A DNA stretch of 64,000 nucleotides from Symsagittifera roscoffensis (GCF_963678635.1 NC_087071.1:11917088-11981087), one strand, 5' to 3'. Shown: positions 1 to 14,939, counted from the stretch's first letter. Numbers and translations are program-made. The notes: generated from the letters alone by a model not told the origin.

Positions 1-1060
1 TACAAGCTCTCGCAACTGATATGCATGTGTGCATTTTCTGCCTTTACTTGAACTGATAAAATTACTCGCACATAGGAAACTTCTTGCGTCATGCGATTAG
101 TGCCAAAGGCGTGTTGCATTTCATTAGTTTTGTTTTACAAGCTCTCGCAACTGATATGCATGTGTGCAATATCTGCCATTTACTTGAGCTGATACTAATA
201 CTCGCAGATAGGAAACTCTTGCGTCATGCGATTAGTGCCAAAGGCGTGTTACATTTCATTAGTTTTGTTTTACAAGCTCTCGCAACTGATATGCATGTGT
301 GCATTATCTGCCTTTACTTGAGATGATAAGATTACTCGCAGATAGGAAACTTTTGCGTCATGTCGTTATTGCCAAAAGCGTGTTACATTTCATTAGTTTT
401 GTTTTACAAGCTCTCGCAACTGATATGCATGGGTGCATTATCTGCCTTTACTTGAACTGATAAAATTACTCGCACATAGGAAACTTCTTGCGTCATGCGA
501 TTAGTGCCAAAGGCGTGTTACATTTCATTAGTTTAGTTTGAGCTCTCGCCACTGATATGTATGTGCGCAATATCTGCCTTTACTTGAGCTGATACTAATA
601 CTCGCAGATAGGAAACTCTTGCGTCATGCGATTAGTGCCAAAGGCGTGTTACATTTCATTAGTTTTGTTTTACAAGCTCTCGCAACTGATATGCATGTGT
701 GCATTTTCTGCCTTTACTTGAACTGATAAAATTACTCGCACATAGGAAACTTCTTGCGTCATGCGATTAGTGCCAAAGGCGTGTTGCATTTCATTAGTTT
801 TGTTTTACAAGCTCTCGCAACTGATATGCATGTGTGCAATATCTGCCATTTACTTGAGCTGATACTAATACTCGCAGATAGGAAACTCTTGCGTCATGCG
901 ATTAGTGCCAAAGGCGTGTTACATTTCATTAGTTTTGTTTTACAAGCTCTCGCAACTGATATGCATGTGTGCAATATCTGCTATTTACTTGAGCTGATAC
1001 TAATACTCGCAGATAGGAAACTGTTGCGTCATGCGATTAGTGCCAAAGGCGTGTAACATT
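1..1060 (+). repeat. Five-monomer (670-bp) duplication inside the satellite
   Basis: The variant monomer with gcattttctgcc and gtgttgcatttc occurs at 1 and again at 671, followed by the same succession of monomers. The offset is 670 bp (five monomers). Confidence 0.8.
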
Positions 1061-4000
1061 TCATCAGTTTTAATTAACAACCTCTCGCAACTGATATGCA
1101 TGTGTGCATTATCTGCCTTTACTTGAGATGATAAATTACTCGCAGATAGGAAACTTTTTGCGTCATGTCGTTATTGCCAAAGGCGTGTTACATTTCATTA
1201 GTTTTGTTTTACAAGCTCTCGCAACTGATATGCTTGTGTGCATTATCTGCCTTTGCTTGAACTGATAAAAGTACTCGCACATAGGAAACTTCTTGCGTCA
1301 TGCGATTAGTGCCAAAGGCGTGTTACATTTCATTAGTTTAGTTTTATAAGCTCTCGCCACTGATATGCATGTGCGCAATATCTGCCTTTACTTGAGCTGA
1401 TAAAATGACTCGCAGATAGGAAACTTCTTGCGTCATGCGATTAGTGCCAAAGGCGTGTTACATTTCATTACTTTTGTTTTACAAGCTCTCGCAATTGATA
1501 TGCATGTGTGCAATATCTGCCAATAACTTGGGCTGATACTAATACTCGCAGATAGGAAACTGTTGCGTCATGCGATTAGTGCCAAAGGCGTGTAACATGT
1601 TTTGTTTTATAAACTCTCGCCACGGATATGCATTTGTGCAATATCTGCCATTAACTTGAGCTGATACTAATACTCGCAGTTATGAAACTGTTGCGTCATG
1701 CGATTAGTGCCAAAGGAGTGTAACATTTCATTAGTTTTGTTTTAAAAGCTCTCGGCACGGATATGCATTTGTGCAATATCTGCCATTAACTTGAGCTGAT
1801 ACTAATACTCGCAGATAGGAAACTGTTGCGTCATGCGATTAGTGCCAAGGCGTGTAACGTTTCATTAGTTTTGTTTCGTAAGCTCTCGCCACGGATCTGC
1901 ATATGTGCATTATCTGCCTCTACTTGAGCTGATATAATTACTCGCAGATAGGAATCTTCTTGCGTCATGCGATTAGTGCCAAAGGCGTGTTACATTTCAT
2001 TAGTTTTGTTTTACAAGCTCTCGCAACTGATATGCATGTGTGCAATATCTGCCATTTACTTGAGCTGATACTAATACTCGCAGATAGGAAACTGTTGCGT
2101 CATGCGATTAGTGCCAAAGGCGTGTTACATTTCATTAGTTTTGTTGTACAAGCTCTCGCAACTGATATGCATGTGTGCAATGTCTGCCATTTACTTGAGC
2201 TGATACTATTACTCGCAGATAGGAAACTGTTGCGTCATGCGATTAGTGCCAAAGGCGTGTAACATTTCATTAGTTTTGTTTTATAAGCTCTCGCCACGGA
2301 TATGCATTTGTGCAATATCTGCCATTAACTTGAGCTGATACTAATACTCGCAGTTATGAAACTGTTGCGTCATGCGATTAGTGCCAAAGGCGTGTAACAT
2401 TTCATCAGTTTTAATTAACAAGCTCTCGCAACTGATATGCATGTGTGCATTATCTGCCTTTACTTGAGATGATAAAATTACTCGCAGATAGGAAACTGTT
2501 GCGTCATGCGATTAGTGCCAAAGGCGTGTAACATTTCATCAGTTTTAATTAACAAGCTCTCGCAACTGATATGCATGTGTGCAGTATCTGCCTTTACTTG
2601 AGATGATAAAATTACTCGCAGATAGGAAACTTTTTGCGTCATGTCGTTATTGCCAAAGGCGTGTTACATTTCATTAGTTTCGTTTTACAAGCTCTCGCAA
2701 CTGATATGCATGTGTGCATTATCTGCCTTTACTTGAGATGATAAAATTACTCGCAGATAGGAAACTGTTGCATCATGCGATTAGTGCCAAAGGCGTGTAA
2801 CATTTCATCCGTTTTAATTAACAAGCTCTCGCAACTGATATGCATGTGTGCATTATCTGCCTTTACTTGAGATGATAAAATTACTCGCAGATAAAAAAAC
2901 TTTTTGCGTCATGTCGTTATTGCCAAAGGCGTGTTACATTTCATTAGTTTCGTTTTACAAGCTGTCGCAACTGATATGCATGTGTGCATTATCTGCCTTT
3001 ACTTGAACTGATAAAATTACTCGCACAGGAAACTTCTTGCGTCATGCGATTAGTGCCAAAGGCGTGTTACATTCCATTAGTTTAGTTTTATAAGCTCTCG
3101 CCACTGATGTGCATGTGCGCAATATCTGCCTTTACTTGAGCTGATAAAATGAATCGCAGATAGGAAACTTCTTGCGTCATGCGATTAGTGCCAAAGGCGT
3201 GTTACATTTCATTACTTTTATTTTACAAGCTCTCGCAATTGATATGCATGTGTGCAATATCTGCCAATAACTTGAGCTGATACTATAATTCGCAGAAAGG
3301 AAACTGTTGCGTCATGAGATTAGTGCAAAAGGCGTGTAACATTTCATTAGTTTTGTTTTATAAGCTCTCGCCACGGATATGGATTTGTGCAATATCTGCC
3401 ATTAACTTGAGCTGATACTAATACTCGCAGTTATGAAACTGTTGCGTCATGCGATTAGTGCCAAAGGGGTGTAACATTTCATTAGTTTTGTTTTACAAGC
3501 TCTCGCAACTGATATGCATGTGTGCAATATCTGCAATTTACTTGAGCCGATACTAATACTCGCAGATAGGAAACTCTTGCGTCATGCGATTAGTGCCAAA
3601 GGCGTGTTACATTTCATTAGTTTTGTTTTACAAGCTCTCGCAACTGATATGCATGTGTGCAATATCTGCCATTTACTTGAGCTGATACTAATACTCGCAG
3701 ATAGGAAACTGTTGCGTCATGCGATTAGTACCATAGGCGTGTTACATTTCATTAGTTTTGTTGTACAAGCTCTCGCAACTGATATGCATGTGTGCAATAT
3801 CTGCCATTTACTTGAGCTGATACTAATACTCGCAGATAGGAAACTGTTGCGTCATGCGATTAGTGCCAAAGGCGTGTTACATTTCATTAGTTTAGTTTTA
3901 TAAGCTCTCGCAACTGATATGCATGTGTGCATTATCTGCCTTTACTTGAACTGATAAAATTACTCGCACATAGGAAACTTCTTGCGTCATGCGATTAGTG

Positions 4001-4457
4001 CCAAAGGCGTGTTACATTTCATTAGTTTAGTTTTATAAGCTCTCGCCACTGATATGCATGTGCGCAATATCTGCCTTTACTTGAGCTGATAAAATGACTC
4101 GCAGATAGGAAACTTCTTGCGTCATGCGATTAGTGCCAAAGGCGTGTTACATTTCATTACTTTTGTTTTACAAGCTCTCGTAATTGATATGCATGTGTGC
4201 AATATCTGCCAAAACTTGAGCTGATGCTATTACTCGCAGACAGGAAACTGTTGCGTCATGCGATTAGTGCCAAAGGCGTGTAACATTTCATTAGTTTTGT
4301 TTTATAAGCTCTCGCCACGGATATGGATTTGTGCAATATCTGCCATTAAGTTGAGCTGATACTAATACTCGCAGTTATGAAACTGTTGCGTCATGCGATT
4401 AGTTCCAAAGGCGTGTAACATTTCATTAGTTTTGTTTTACAAGCTCTCGCAACTGAT

Positions 4458-5100
4458 ATGCATGTGTGCAATATCTGCCATTTACTTGAGCTGATACTAA
4501 TACTCGCAGATAGGAAACTGTTGCGTCATGCGATTAGTGCCAAAGGCGTGTTACATTTCATTAGTTTTGTTGTACAAGCTCTCGCAACTGATATGCATGT
4601 GTGCAATAACTGCCATTTACCTGAGCTGATACTAATACTCGCAGATAGGAAACTCTTGCGTCATGCGATTAGTGCCAAAGGCGTGTTACATTTCATTAGT
4701 TTTGTTTTACAAGCTCTCGCAACTGATATGCATGTGTGCAATATCTGCCATTTACTTGAGCTGATACTAATACTCGCAGATAGGAAACTGTTGCGTCATG
4801 CGATTAGTGCCAAAGGCGTGTTACATTTCATTAGTTTTGTTGTACAAGCTCTCGCAACTGATATGCATGTGTGCAATAACTGCCATTTACCTGAGCTGAT
4901 ACTAATACTCGCAGATAGGAAACTCTTGCGTCATGCGATTAGTGCCAAAGGCGTGTTACATTTCATTAGTTTTGTTTTACAAGCTCTCGCAACTGATATG
5001 CATGTGTGCAATATCTGCTATTTACTTGAGCTGATACTAATACTCGCAGATAGGAAACTGTTGCGTCATGCGATTAGTGCCAAAGGCGTGTTACATTTCA
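4458..5100 (+). repeat. Two-monomer (270-bp) higher-order repeat
   Basis: The diagnostic variant gcaataactgccatttacctg occurs at 4,603 and 4,873, 270 bp apart, each followed by the same partner monomer. This block, with its neighbours, is open in one frame from 4,458 to 5,228. That follows from the in-frame 135-bp period and does not indicate a gene. Confidence 0.8.
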
Positions 5101-5229
5101 TTAGTTTTGTTGTACAAGATCTTGCAACTGATATGCATGTGTGCAATATCTGCCATTTACTTGAGCTGATACTAATACTCGCAGATAGGAAACTGTTGCG
5201 TCATGCGATTAGTGCCAAAGGCGTGTAAC

Positions 5230-8220
5230 ATTTCGTCAGTTTTAATTAAAAAGCTCTCGCAACTGATATGCATGTGTGCATTATCTGCCTTTACTTGAGA
5301 TGATAAAATTACTCGCAGATAGGAAACTTTTTGCGTCATGTCGTTATTGCCAAAGGCGTGTTACATTTCATTAGTTTTGTTTTACAAGCTCTCGCAACTG
5401 ATATGCATGTGTGCATTATCTGCCTTTACTTGAACTGATAAAATTACTCGCACATAGGAAACTTCTTGCGTCATGCGATTAGTGCCAAAGGCGTGTTACA
5501 TTTCATTAGTTTTGTTGTACAAGCTCTCGCAACTGATATGCATGTGTGCAATATCTGCCATTTACTTGAGCTGATACTAATACTCGCAGATAGGAAACTG
5601 TTGCGTCATGCGATTAGTGCCAAAGGCGTGTAACATTTCATCAGTTTTAATTAAAAAGCTCTCGCAACTGATATGCATGTGTGCATTATCTGCCTTTACT
5701 TGAGATAATAAAATTACTCGCAGATAGGAAACTTTTTGCGTCATGTCGTTATTGCCAAAGGCGTGTTACATTTCATTAGTTTTGTTTTAGAAGCTCTCGC
5801 AACTGATATGCATGTGTGCATTATCTGCCTTTACTTGAACTGATAAAATTACTCGCACATAGGAAACTTCTTGCGTCATGCGATTAGTGCCAAAGGCGTG
5901 TTACATTTCATTAGTTTTGTTGTACAAGCTCTCGCAACTGATATGCATGTGTGCAATATCCGCCATTTACTTGAGCTGATACTAATACTCGCAGATAGGA
6001 AACTGTTGCGTCATGCGATTAGTGCCAAAGGCGTGTAACATTTCATCAGTTTTAATTAACAAGCTCTCGCAACTGATATGCATGTGTGCATTATCTGCCT
6101 TTACTTGAGATGATAAAATTACTCGCAGATAGGAAACTTTTTGCGTCATGTCGTTATTGCCAAAGGCGTGTTACATTTCATTAGTTTTGTTTTACAAGCT
6201 CTCGCAACTGATATGCATGTGTGCATTATCTGCCTTTACTTGAACTGATAAAATGACTCGCAGATAGGAAACTTCTTGCGTCATGCGATTAGTGCCAAAG
6301 GCGTGTTACATTTCATTAGTTTTGTTGTACAAGCTCTCGCAACTGATATGCATGTGTGCAATATCTGCCATTTACTTGAGCTGATACTAATACTCGCAGA
6401 TAGGAAACTGTTGCGTCATGCGATTAGTGCCAAAGGCGTGTAACATTTCATCAGTTTTAATTAAAAAGCTCTCGCAACTGATATGCATGTGTGCATTATC
6501 TGCCTTTACTTGAGATGATAAAATTACTCGCAGATAGGAAACTTTTTGCGTCATGTCGTTATTGCCAAAGGCGTGTTACATTTCATTAGTTTTGTTTTAG
6601 AAGCTCTCGCAACTGATATGCATGTGTGCATTATCTGCCTTTACTTGAACTGATAAAATTACTCGCACATAGGAAACTTCTTGCGTCATGCGATTAGTGC
6701 CAAAGGCGTGTTACATTTCATTAGTTTTGTTGTACAAGCTCTCGCAACTGATATGCATGTGTGCAATATCCGCCATTTACTTGAGCTGATACTAATACTC
6801 GCAGATAGGAAACTGTTGCGTCATGCGATTAGTGCCAAAGGCGTGTAACATTTCATCAGTTTTAATTAACAAGCTCTCGCAACTGATATGCTTGTGTGCA
6901 TTATCTGCCTTTACTTGAGATGATAAAATTACTCGCAGATAGGAAACTTTTTGCGTCATGTCGTTATTGCCAAAGGCGTGTTACATTTCATTAGTTTTGT
7001 TTTACAAGCTCTCGCAACTGATATGCATGTGTGCATTATCTGCCTTTACTTGAACTGATAAAATGACTCGCAGATAGGAAACTTCTTGCGTCATGCGATT
7101 AGTGCCAAAGGCGTGTTACATTTCATTACTTTTGTTTTACAAGCTCTCGCAATTGATATGCATGTGTGCAATATCTGCCAATAACTTGAGCTGATACTAT
7201 TACTCGCAGATAGGAAACTGTTGCGTCATGCGATTAGTGCCAAAGGCGTGTACCATTTCATTAGTTTTGTTTTTTAAGCTCTCGCCACGGATATGCATTT
7301 GTGCAATATCTGCCATTAACTTGAGCTGATACTAATACTCACAGTTATGAAACTGTTGCGTCATGCGATTAGTGCCAAAGGCGTGTAACATTTCATTAGT
7401 TTTGTTTTACAAGCTCTCGCAACTGATATGCATGTGTGCAATATCTGCTATTTACTTGAGCTGATACTAATACTCGCAGATAGGAAACTCTTGCGTCATG
7501 CGATTAGTGCCAAAGGCGTGTTACATTTCATTAGTTTTGTTTTACAAGCTCTCGCAACTGATATGCATGTGTGCAATATCTGCCATTTACTTGAGCTGAT
7601 ACTAATACTCGCAGATAGGAAACTGTTGCGTCATGCGATTAGTGCCAAAGGCGTGTAACATTTCATCAGTTTTAATTAAAAAGCTCTCGCAACTGATATG
7701 CATGTGTGCATTATCTGCCTTTACTTGAGATGATAAAATTACTCGCAGATAGGAAACTTTTTGCGTCATGTCGTTATTGCCAAAGGCGTGTTACATTTCA
7801 TTAGTTTTGTTTTAGAAGCTCTCGCAACTGATATGCATGTGTGCATTATCTGCCTTTACTTGAACTGATAAAATTACTCGCACATAGGAAACTTCTTGCG
7901 TCATGCGATTAGTGCCAAAGGCGTGTTACATTTCATTAGTTTTGTTGTACAAGCTCTCGCAACTGATATGCATGTGTGCAATATCCGCCATTTACTTGAG
8001 CTGATACTAATACTCGCAGATAGGAAACTGTTGCGTCATGCGATTAGTGCCAAAGGCGTGTAACATTTCATCAGTTTTAATTAACAAGCTCTCGCAACTG
8101 ATATGCTTGTGTGCATTATCTGCCTTTACTTGAGATGATAAAATTACTCGCAGATAGGAAACTTTTTGCGTCATGTCGTTATTGCCAAAGGCGTGTTACA
8201 TTTCATTAGTTTTGTTTTAC
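5230..8220 (+). repeat. Three-monomer (405-bp) higher-order repeat with 810 and 1,215-bp super-periods
   Basis: The marker cagttttaattaa recurs with taatt at 5,243, 5,648, 6,053, 6,458, 6,863, 7,673 and 8,078, all exact multiples of 405. Secondary markers split this further. gttttagaagctc occurs at about 5,786, 6,596 and 7,811, and atatccgccatttac at 5,957, 6,767 and 7,982, so units are also shared at 810 and 1,215 bp. The units are nearly identical, which indicates recent amplification. Confidence 0.92.
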
Positions 8221-8449
8221 AAGCTCTCGCAACTGATATGCATGTGTGCATTATCTGCCTTTACTTGAACTGATAAAATGACTCGCAGATAGGAAACTTC
8301 TTGCGTCATGCGATTAGTGCCAAAGGCGTGTTACATTTCATTACTTTTGTTTTACAAGCTCTCGCAATTGATATGCATGTGTGCAATATCTGCCAATAAC
8401 TTGAGCTGATACTATTACTCGCAGATAGGAAACTGTTGCGTCATGCGAT

Positions 8450-9420
8450 TAGTGCCAAAAGCGTGTTACCTTTCATTACTTTTGTTTTATAAGCTCTCGC
8501 CACGGACAAGTATCTGTGCAATATCTGCCTCTACTTGAGCTGATAAAAATACTCGCAGATAGGAAACTTCTTACGTCATGCGATTAGTGTCAAAGGCGTG
8601 TTACATTTCATTGGTTTTGTTTTACAAGCTCTCGCAACTGATATGCATGTGTGCAATATCTGCCATTTACTTGAGCTGATACTAATACTCGCAGATAGGA
8701 AACTGTTGCGTCATGCGATTAGTGCCAAAGGCGTGTAACATTTCATTAGTTTTGTTTTATAAGCTCTCGCCACGGATATGCATTTGTGCAATATCTGCCA
8801 TTAACTTGAGCTGATACTAATACTCACAGTTATGAAACTGTTGCGTCATGCGATTAGTGCCAAAGGCGTGTAACATTTCATTAGTTTTGTTTTACAAGCT
8901 CTCGCAACTGATATGCATGTGTGCAATATCTGCTTTTTACTTGAGCTGATACTAATACTCGCAGATAGGAAACTCTTGCGTCATGCGATTAGTGCCAAAC
9001 GCGTGTTACATTTCATTAGTTTTGTTTTACAAGCTCTCGCAACTGATATACATGTGTGCAATATCTGCCATTTACTTGAGCTGATACTAATACTCGCAGA
9101 TAGGAAACTGTTGCGTCATGCGATTAGTGCCAAAAGCGTGTTACCTTTCATTACTTTTGTTTTATAAGCTCTCGCCACGGACAAGTATCTGTGCAATATC
9201 TGCCTCTACTTGAGCTGATAAAAATACTCGCAGATAGGAAACTTCTTACGTCATGCGATTAGTGTCAAAGGCGTGTTACATTTCATTGGTTTTGTTTTAC
9301 AAGCTCTCGCAACTGATATGCATGTGTGCAATATCTGCCATTTACTTGAGCTGATACTAATACTCGCAGATAGGAAACTGTTGCGTCATGCGATTAGTGC
9401 CAAAGGCGTGTAACATTTCA
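8450..9420 (+). repeat. Five-monomer (675-bp) duplication inside the satellite
   Basis: The rare variant ggacaagtatctgtgc occurs at about 8,506 and 9,181, 675 bp apart. It has the same neighbours on both sides, including the cttacgtcatgcgattagtgt monomer. The two copies diverge near 9,420, where the second joins a cagttttaattaac monomer. Confidence 0.8.
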
Positions 9421-11049
9421 TCAGTTTTAATTAACAAGCTCTCGCAACTGATATGCATGTGTGCATTATCTGCCTTTACTTGAACTGATAAAATTACTCG
9501 CACATAGGAAACTTCTTGCGTCATGCGATTAGTGCCAAAGGCGTGATACGTTTCATTAGTTTAGTTTTATAAGCTCTCGCCACTGATATGCATGTGCGCA
9601 ATATCTGCCTTTACTTGAGCTGATAAAATGACTCGCAGATAGGAAACGTCTTGCGTCATGCGATTAGTGCCAAAGGCGTGTTACATTTCATTTTTTTTGT
9701 TTTACAAGCTCTCGCAATTGATATGCATGGTTGCAATGTCTGCCAATAACTTGAGCTGATACTATTACTCGCAGATAGGAAACTGTTGCGTCATGCGATT
9801 AGTGCCAAAGGCGTGTAACATTTCATTAGTTTTGTTTTATAAGCTCTCGCCACGGATATGCATTTGTGCAATATCTGCCATTAACTTGAGCTGATACTAA
9901 TACTCGCAGTTATGAAACTGTTGCGTCATGCGATTAGTGCCAAAGGCGTGTAACATTTCATTAGTTTTGTTTTAAAAGCTCTCGCAACTGATATGCATGT
10001 GTGCAATATCTGCCATTTACTTGAGCTGATACTAATACTCGCAGATAGGAAACTCTTGCGTCATGCGATTAGTGCCAAAGGCGTGTTACATTTCATTAGT
10101 TTTGTTTTACAAGCTCTCGCAACTGATATGCATGTGTGTAATATCTGCCTTTACTTGAGCTGATACTAATACTCGCAGATAGGAAACTGTTGCGTCATGC
10201 GATTAGTGCCAAAGGCGTGTAACATTTCATTAGTTTTGTTTTACAAGCTCTCGCAACTGATATGCATGTGTGTAATATCTGCCTTTACTTGAGCTGATAC
10301 TAATACTCGCAGATAGGAAACTGTTGCGTCATGCGATTAGTGCCAAAGGCGTGTAACATTTCATTAGTTTTGTTTTATAAGCTCTCGCAACTGATATGCA
10401 TGTGTGCATTATCTGCCTTTATTTGAGCTGATAAAATTCCTCGCAGATAGGAAACTTCTTGCGTCATGCGATTAGTGCCAAAGGCGTGTAACATTTCATT
10501 AGTTTTGTTTTATAAGCTCTCGCCACGGATATGCATTTGTGCAATATCTGCCATTAACTTGAGCTGATACTAATACTCGCAGTTATGAAACTGTTGCGTC
10601 ATGCGATTAGTGCCAAAGGCGTGTAACATTTCATTAGTTTTGTTTTAAAAGCTCTCGCAACTGATATGCATGTGTGCAATATCTGCCATTTACTTGAGCT
10701 GATACTAATACTCGCAGATAGGAAACTCTTGCGTCATGCGATTAGTGCCAAAGGCGTGTTACATTTCATTAGTTTTGTTTTACAAGCTCTCGCAACTGAT
10801 ATGCATGTGTGTAATATCTGCCTTTACTTGAGCTGATACTAATACTCGCAGATAGGAAACTGTTGCGTCATGCGATTAGTGCCAAAGGCGTGTAACATTT
10901 CATTAGTTTTGTTTTATAAGCTCTCGCCACGGATATGCTTTTGTGCAATATCTGCCTTTACTTGAGCTGATAAAATTACTCGCACATAGGAAACTTCTTG
11001 CGTCATGCGATTAGTGCCAAAGGCGTGTTACATTTCATTAGTTTTGTTT

Positions 11050-12230
11050 TACAAGCTCTCGCAACTGATATGCATGTGTGCAATATCTGCCAATAACTTG
11101 AGCTGATACTAATACTCGCAAACAGGAAACTGTTGCGTCATGCGATTATTGCCAAAGGCGTGTAACATTTCATTAGTTTTGTTTTATAAGCTCTCGCCAC
11201 GGATATGCATATGTGCATTATCTGCCTTTACTTGAGCTGATAAAATTATCCGCAAATAGGAAACTTCTTGCGTCAAGCGATTAGTGCCAAAGGCGTGTTA
11301 CATTTCATTAGTTTTGTTTTACAAGCTCTCGCAACTGATATGCATATGTGCAATATCTGCCATTTACTTGAGCTGATACTAATACTCGCAGATAGGAAAC
11401 TGTTGCGTCATGCGATTAGTGCCAAAGGCGTGTAACATTTCATTAGTTTTGTTTTATAAGCTTTCGCCACGGATATGCATATGTGCATTATCTGACTTTA
11501 CTTAAGCTGATAAAATTACTCGCAAGTAGGAAACTTCTTGCGTCATGCGATTCGTGCCAAAGGCGTGTTACTTTTCATTAGTTTTGTTTTACAAGCTCTC
11601 GCAACTGATATGCATGTGTGCAATATCTGCCATATACTTGAGCTGATACTAATACTCGCAAACAGGAAACTGTTGCGTCATGCGATTATTGCCAAAGGCG
11701 TGTAACATTTCATTAGTTTTGTTTTATAAGCTCTCGCCACGGATATGCATATGTGCATTATCTGCCTTTACTTGAGCTGATAAAATTATCCGCAAATAGG
11801 AAACTTCTTGCGCCAAGCGATTAGTGCCAAAGGCGTGTTACATTTCATTAGTTTTGTTTTACAAGCTCTCGCAACTGATATGCATATGTGCAATATCTGG
11901 CATTTACTTGAGCTGATACTAATACTCGCAGATAGGAAACTGTTGCGTCATGCGATTAGTGCCAAAGGCGTGTAACATTTCATTAGTTTTGTTTTATAAG
12001 CTTTCGCCACGGATATGCATATGTGCATTATCTGACTTTACTTAAGCTGATAAAATTACTCGCAAGTAGGAAACTTCTTGCGTCATGCGATTCGTGCCAA
12101 AGGCGTGTTACTTTTCATTAGTTTTGTTTTACAAGCTCTCGCAACTGATATGCATGTGTGCAATATCTGCCATATACTTGAGCTGATACTAATACTCGCA
12201 GATAAGAAACTGTTGCGTCATGCGTTAAGT
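11050..12230 (+). repeat. Four-monomer (540-bp) higher-order repeat, two copies
   Basis: Markers cgcaaacaggaaactg (about 11,119 and 11,659), ttatccgcaaatagg and the ctttcgccacgg monomer with tctgactttacttaagc repeat at an offset of 540 bp. Few differences separate the copies (for example gcgtcaagcg against gcgccaagcg). Confidence 0.85.
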
Positions 12231-14939
12231 GCCAAAGGCGCGTAACATTTCATTAGTTTTGTTTTATAAGCTCTCGGCACGGATATGCATTTGTGCAATA
12301 TCTGCCATTAACTTGAGCTGATACTAATACTCGCAGATAGGAAACTGTTGCGTCATGCGATTAGTGCCGAAGGCGTGTTACTTTTCATTAATTTTGTTTT
12401 ACAAGCTCTCGCCACTGATATGCATGTGTGCAATATCTGCCGTAAACTTGAGCTGATACTAATACTCGCAGATAGGAAACTGTTGCGTCATGCGATTAGT
12501 GCCGAAGGCGTGTTACTTTTCATTAATTTTGTTTTACAAGCTCTCGGCACGGATATGCATTTGTGCAATATCTGCCATTAACTTGAGCTGATAAAATCAC
12601 TCGCAGATAGGAAATTTCTTGCATCATGCGATTAGTGCCGAAGGCGTGTTACTTTTCATTAATTTTGTTTTACAAGCTCTCGCCACTGATTTGCATGTGT
12701 GCAATATCTGCCGTAAACTTGAGCTGATACTAATACTCGCAGTTAGGAAACTGTTGCATCATGCGATTAGTGCCAAAGGCGCGTAATATTTCATTAGTTT
12801 AGTTTTTTAAGTTTTCGCCACGGATATTCATATGTGCATTGTCTGCCTTTACTTGAGCTGATTAAATTACTCGCACATAGGAAACTTGCGTCATGCGATT
12901 AGTGCCAAAGGCGAGTTACATTTCATTAGTTTAGTTTTACAAGCTCTCGCAACTGATATGCATGTGTGCAATATCTGCCATTAACTTGAGCTGATACTAA
13001 TACTCGCAGATAGGAAACTGTTGCGTCATGCGATTAGTGCCAAAGGCGTGTAACATTTCATTAGTTTTGTTTTATAAGCTTTCGCCACAGATATGCAATT
13101 GTGCAAAATCTGCCATTAACTTGAGCTGATACTAATACTCGCAGATAGGAAACTGGTGCGTCATGCGATTAGTGCCAAAGGCGTGTAACTTTTCATTAGT
13201 TTTGTTTTATAAGCTCTCGCTACTGATTTGCATGTGCGCATTATCTGCCTTTACTTGAGCTGATAAAATGACTCGCAGATAGGAAACTTCTTGCGTCATG
13301 CGATTAGTGCCAAAGGCGTGTTACATTTCATCAGTTTGGTTTTACAAGCTCTCGCAACTGATATGCATGTTTGCATTATCTGCCTTTACTTGAGCTGATA
13401 AAATTCCTCGCAGATAGGAAACTTCTTGCGTCATGCGATTCGTGCCAAAGGCGTGTTACATTTCATTAGTTTTGTTTTACAAGCTCTCGCAACTGATATG
13501 CATGTGTGCAATATCTGCGCCATTTACTTGAGCTGATACTAATACTCGCAGATAAGAAACTGTTGCGTCATGCGATTAGTGCCAAAGGCGTGTAACATTT
13601 CATTAGTTTTGTTTTATAAGCTCTCGGCACGGAAATGCATTTGTGCAATATCTGCGATTTACTTGAGCTGATACTAATACTCGCAGATAGGAAACTGTTG
13701 CGTCATGCGATTAGTGCCGAAGGCGTGTTAATTTTCATTAATTTTGTTTTACAAGCTCTCGCCACTGATTTGCATGTGTGCAATATCTGCCGTAAACTTG
13801 AGCTGATACTAATACTCGCAGTTAGGAAACTGTTGCATCATGCGATTAGTGCCAAAGGCGCGTAATATTTCATTAGTTTTGTTTTATAAGTTTTCGCCTC
13901 GGATATGCATATGTGCATTATCTGCCTTTACTTGAGCTGATTAAATTACTCGCACATAGGAAACTGTTGCGTCATGCAATTAGTGCCGAAGGCGTGTTAC
14001 TTTTCATTAATTTTGTTTAACAAGCTCTCGCCACTGATTTGCATGTGTGCAATATCTGCCGTAAACTTGAGCTGATAAAATTACTCGCAGATAGGAAATT
14101 TCTTGCGTCATGCGATTAGTGCCGAAGGCGTGTTTTTTTTCATTAATTTTGTTTTACAAGCTCTCGCCACTGATTTGCATGTGTGCAATATCTGCCGTAA
14201 ACTTGAGCTGATACTAATACTCGCAGTTAGGAAACTGTTGCATCATGCGATTAGTGCCAAAGGCGCGTAATATTTCATTAGTTTTGTTTTATAAGTTTTC
14301 GCCACGGATATGCATATGTGCATTATCTGCCTTTACTTGAGCTGATTAAATTACTCGCACATAGGAAACTTCTTGCGTCATGCGATTATGCCAAAGGCGT
14401 GTTACATTTCATTAGTTTAGTTTTACAAGCTCTCGCAACTGATATGCATGTGTGCAATATCTGCCATTAACTTGAGCTGATACTAATACTCGCAGATAGG
14501 AAACTGTTGCGTCATGCGATTAGTGCCAAAGGCGTGTAACATTTCTTTAGTTTTGTTTTATAAGCTTTCGCCACAGATATGAAATTGTGCAATATCTGCC
14601 ATGAACTTGAGCTGATACTAATACTCGCAGATAGGAAACTGGTGCGTCATGCGATTAGTGCCAAAGGCGTGTAACTTTTCATTAGTTTTGTTTTATAAGC
14701 TCTCGCTACTGATTTGCTTGTGCTTATTATCTGCCTTTACTTGAGCTGATAAAATGAATCGCAGATAGGAGACTTCTTGCGTCATGCGATTAGTGCCAAA
14801 GGCGTGTTACGTTTCATCAGTTTGGTTTTAGAAGCTCTCGCAACTGATATGCATGTTTGCATTATCTGCCTTTACTTGAGCTGATAAAATTCATCGCAGA
14901 TAGGAAACTTCTTGCGTCATGCGATTAGTGCCAAAGGCG

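Noticed and set aside
84-13865. Many open frames of 60-256 codons in the satellite with the repeating motif MHVCNICHLLELILILADRK
   Set aside because: They arise because the monomer is 45 codons long. Neighbouring monomers have TAA in the same frame, there is no start context or splice structure, and no known protein matches.
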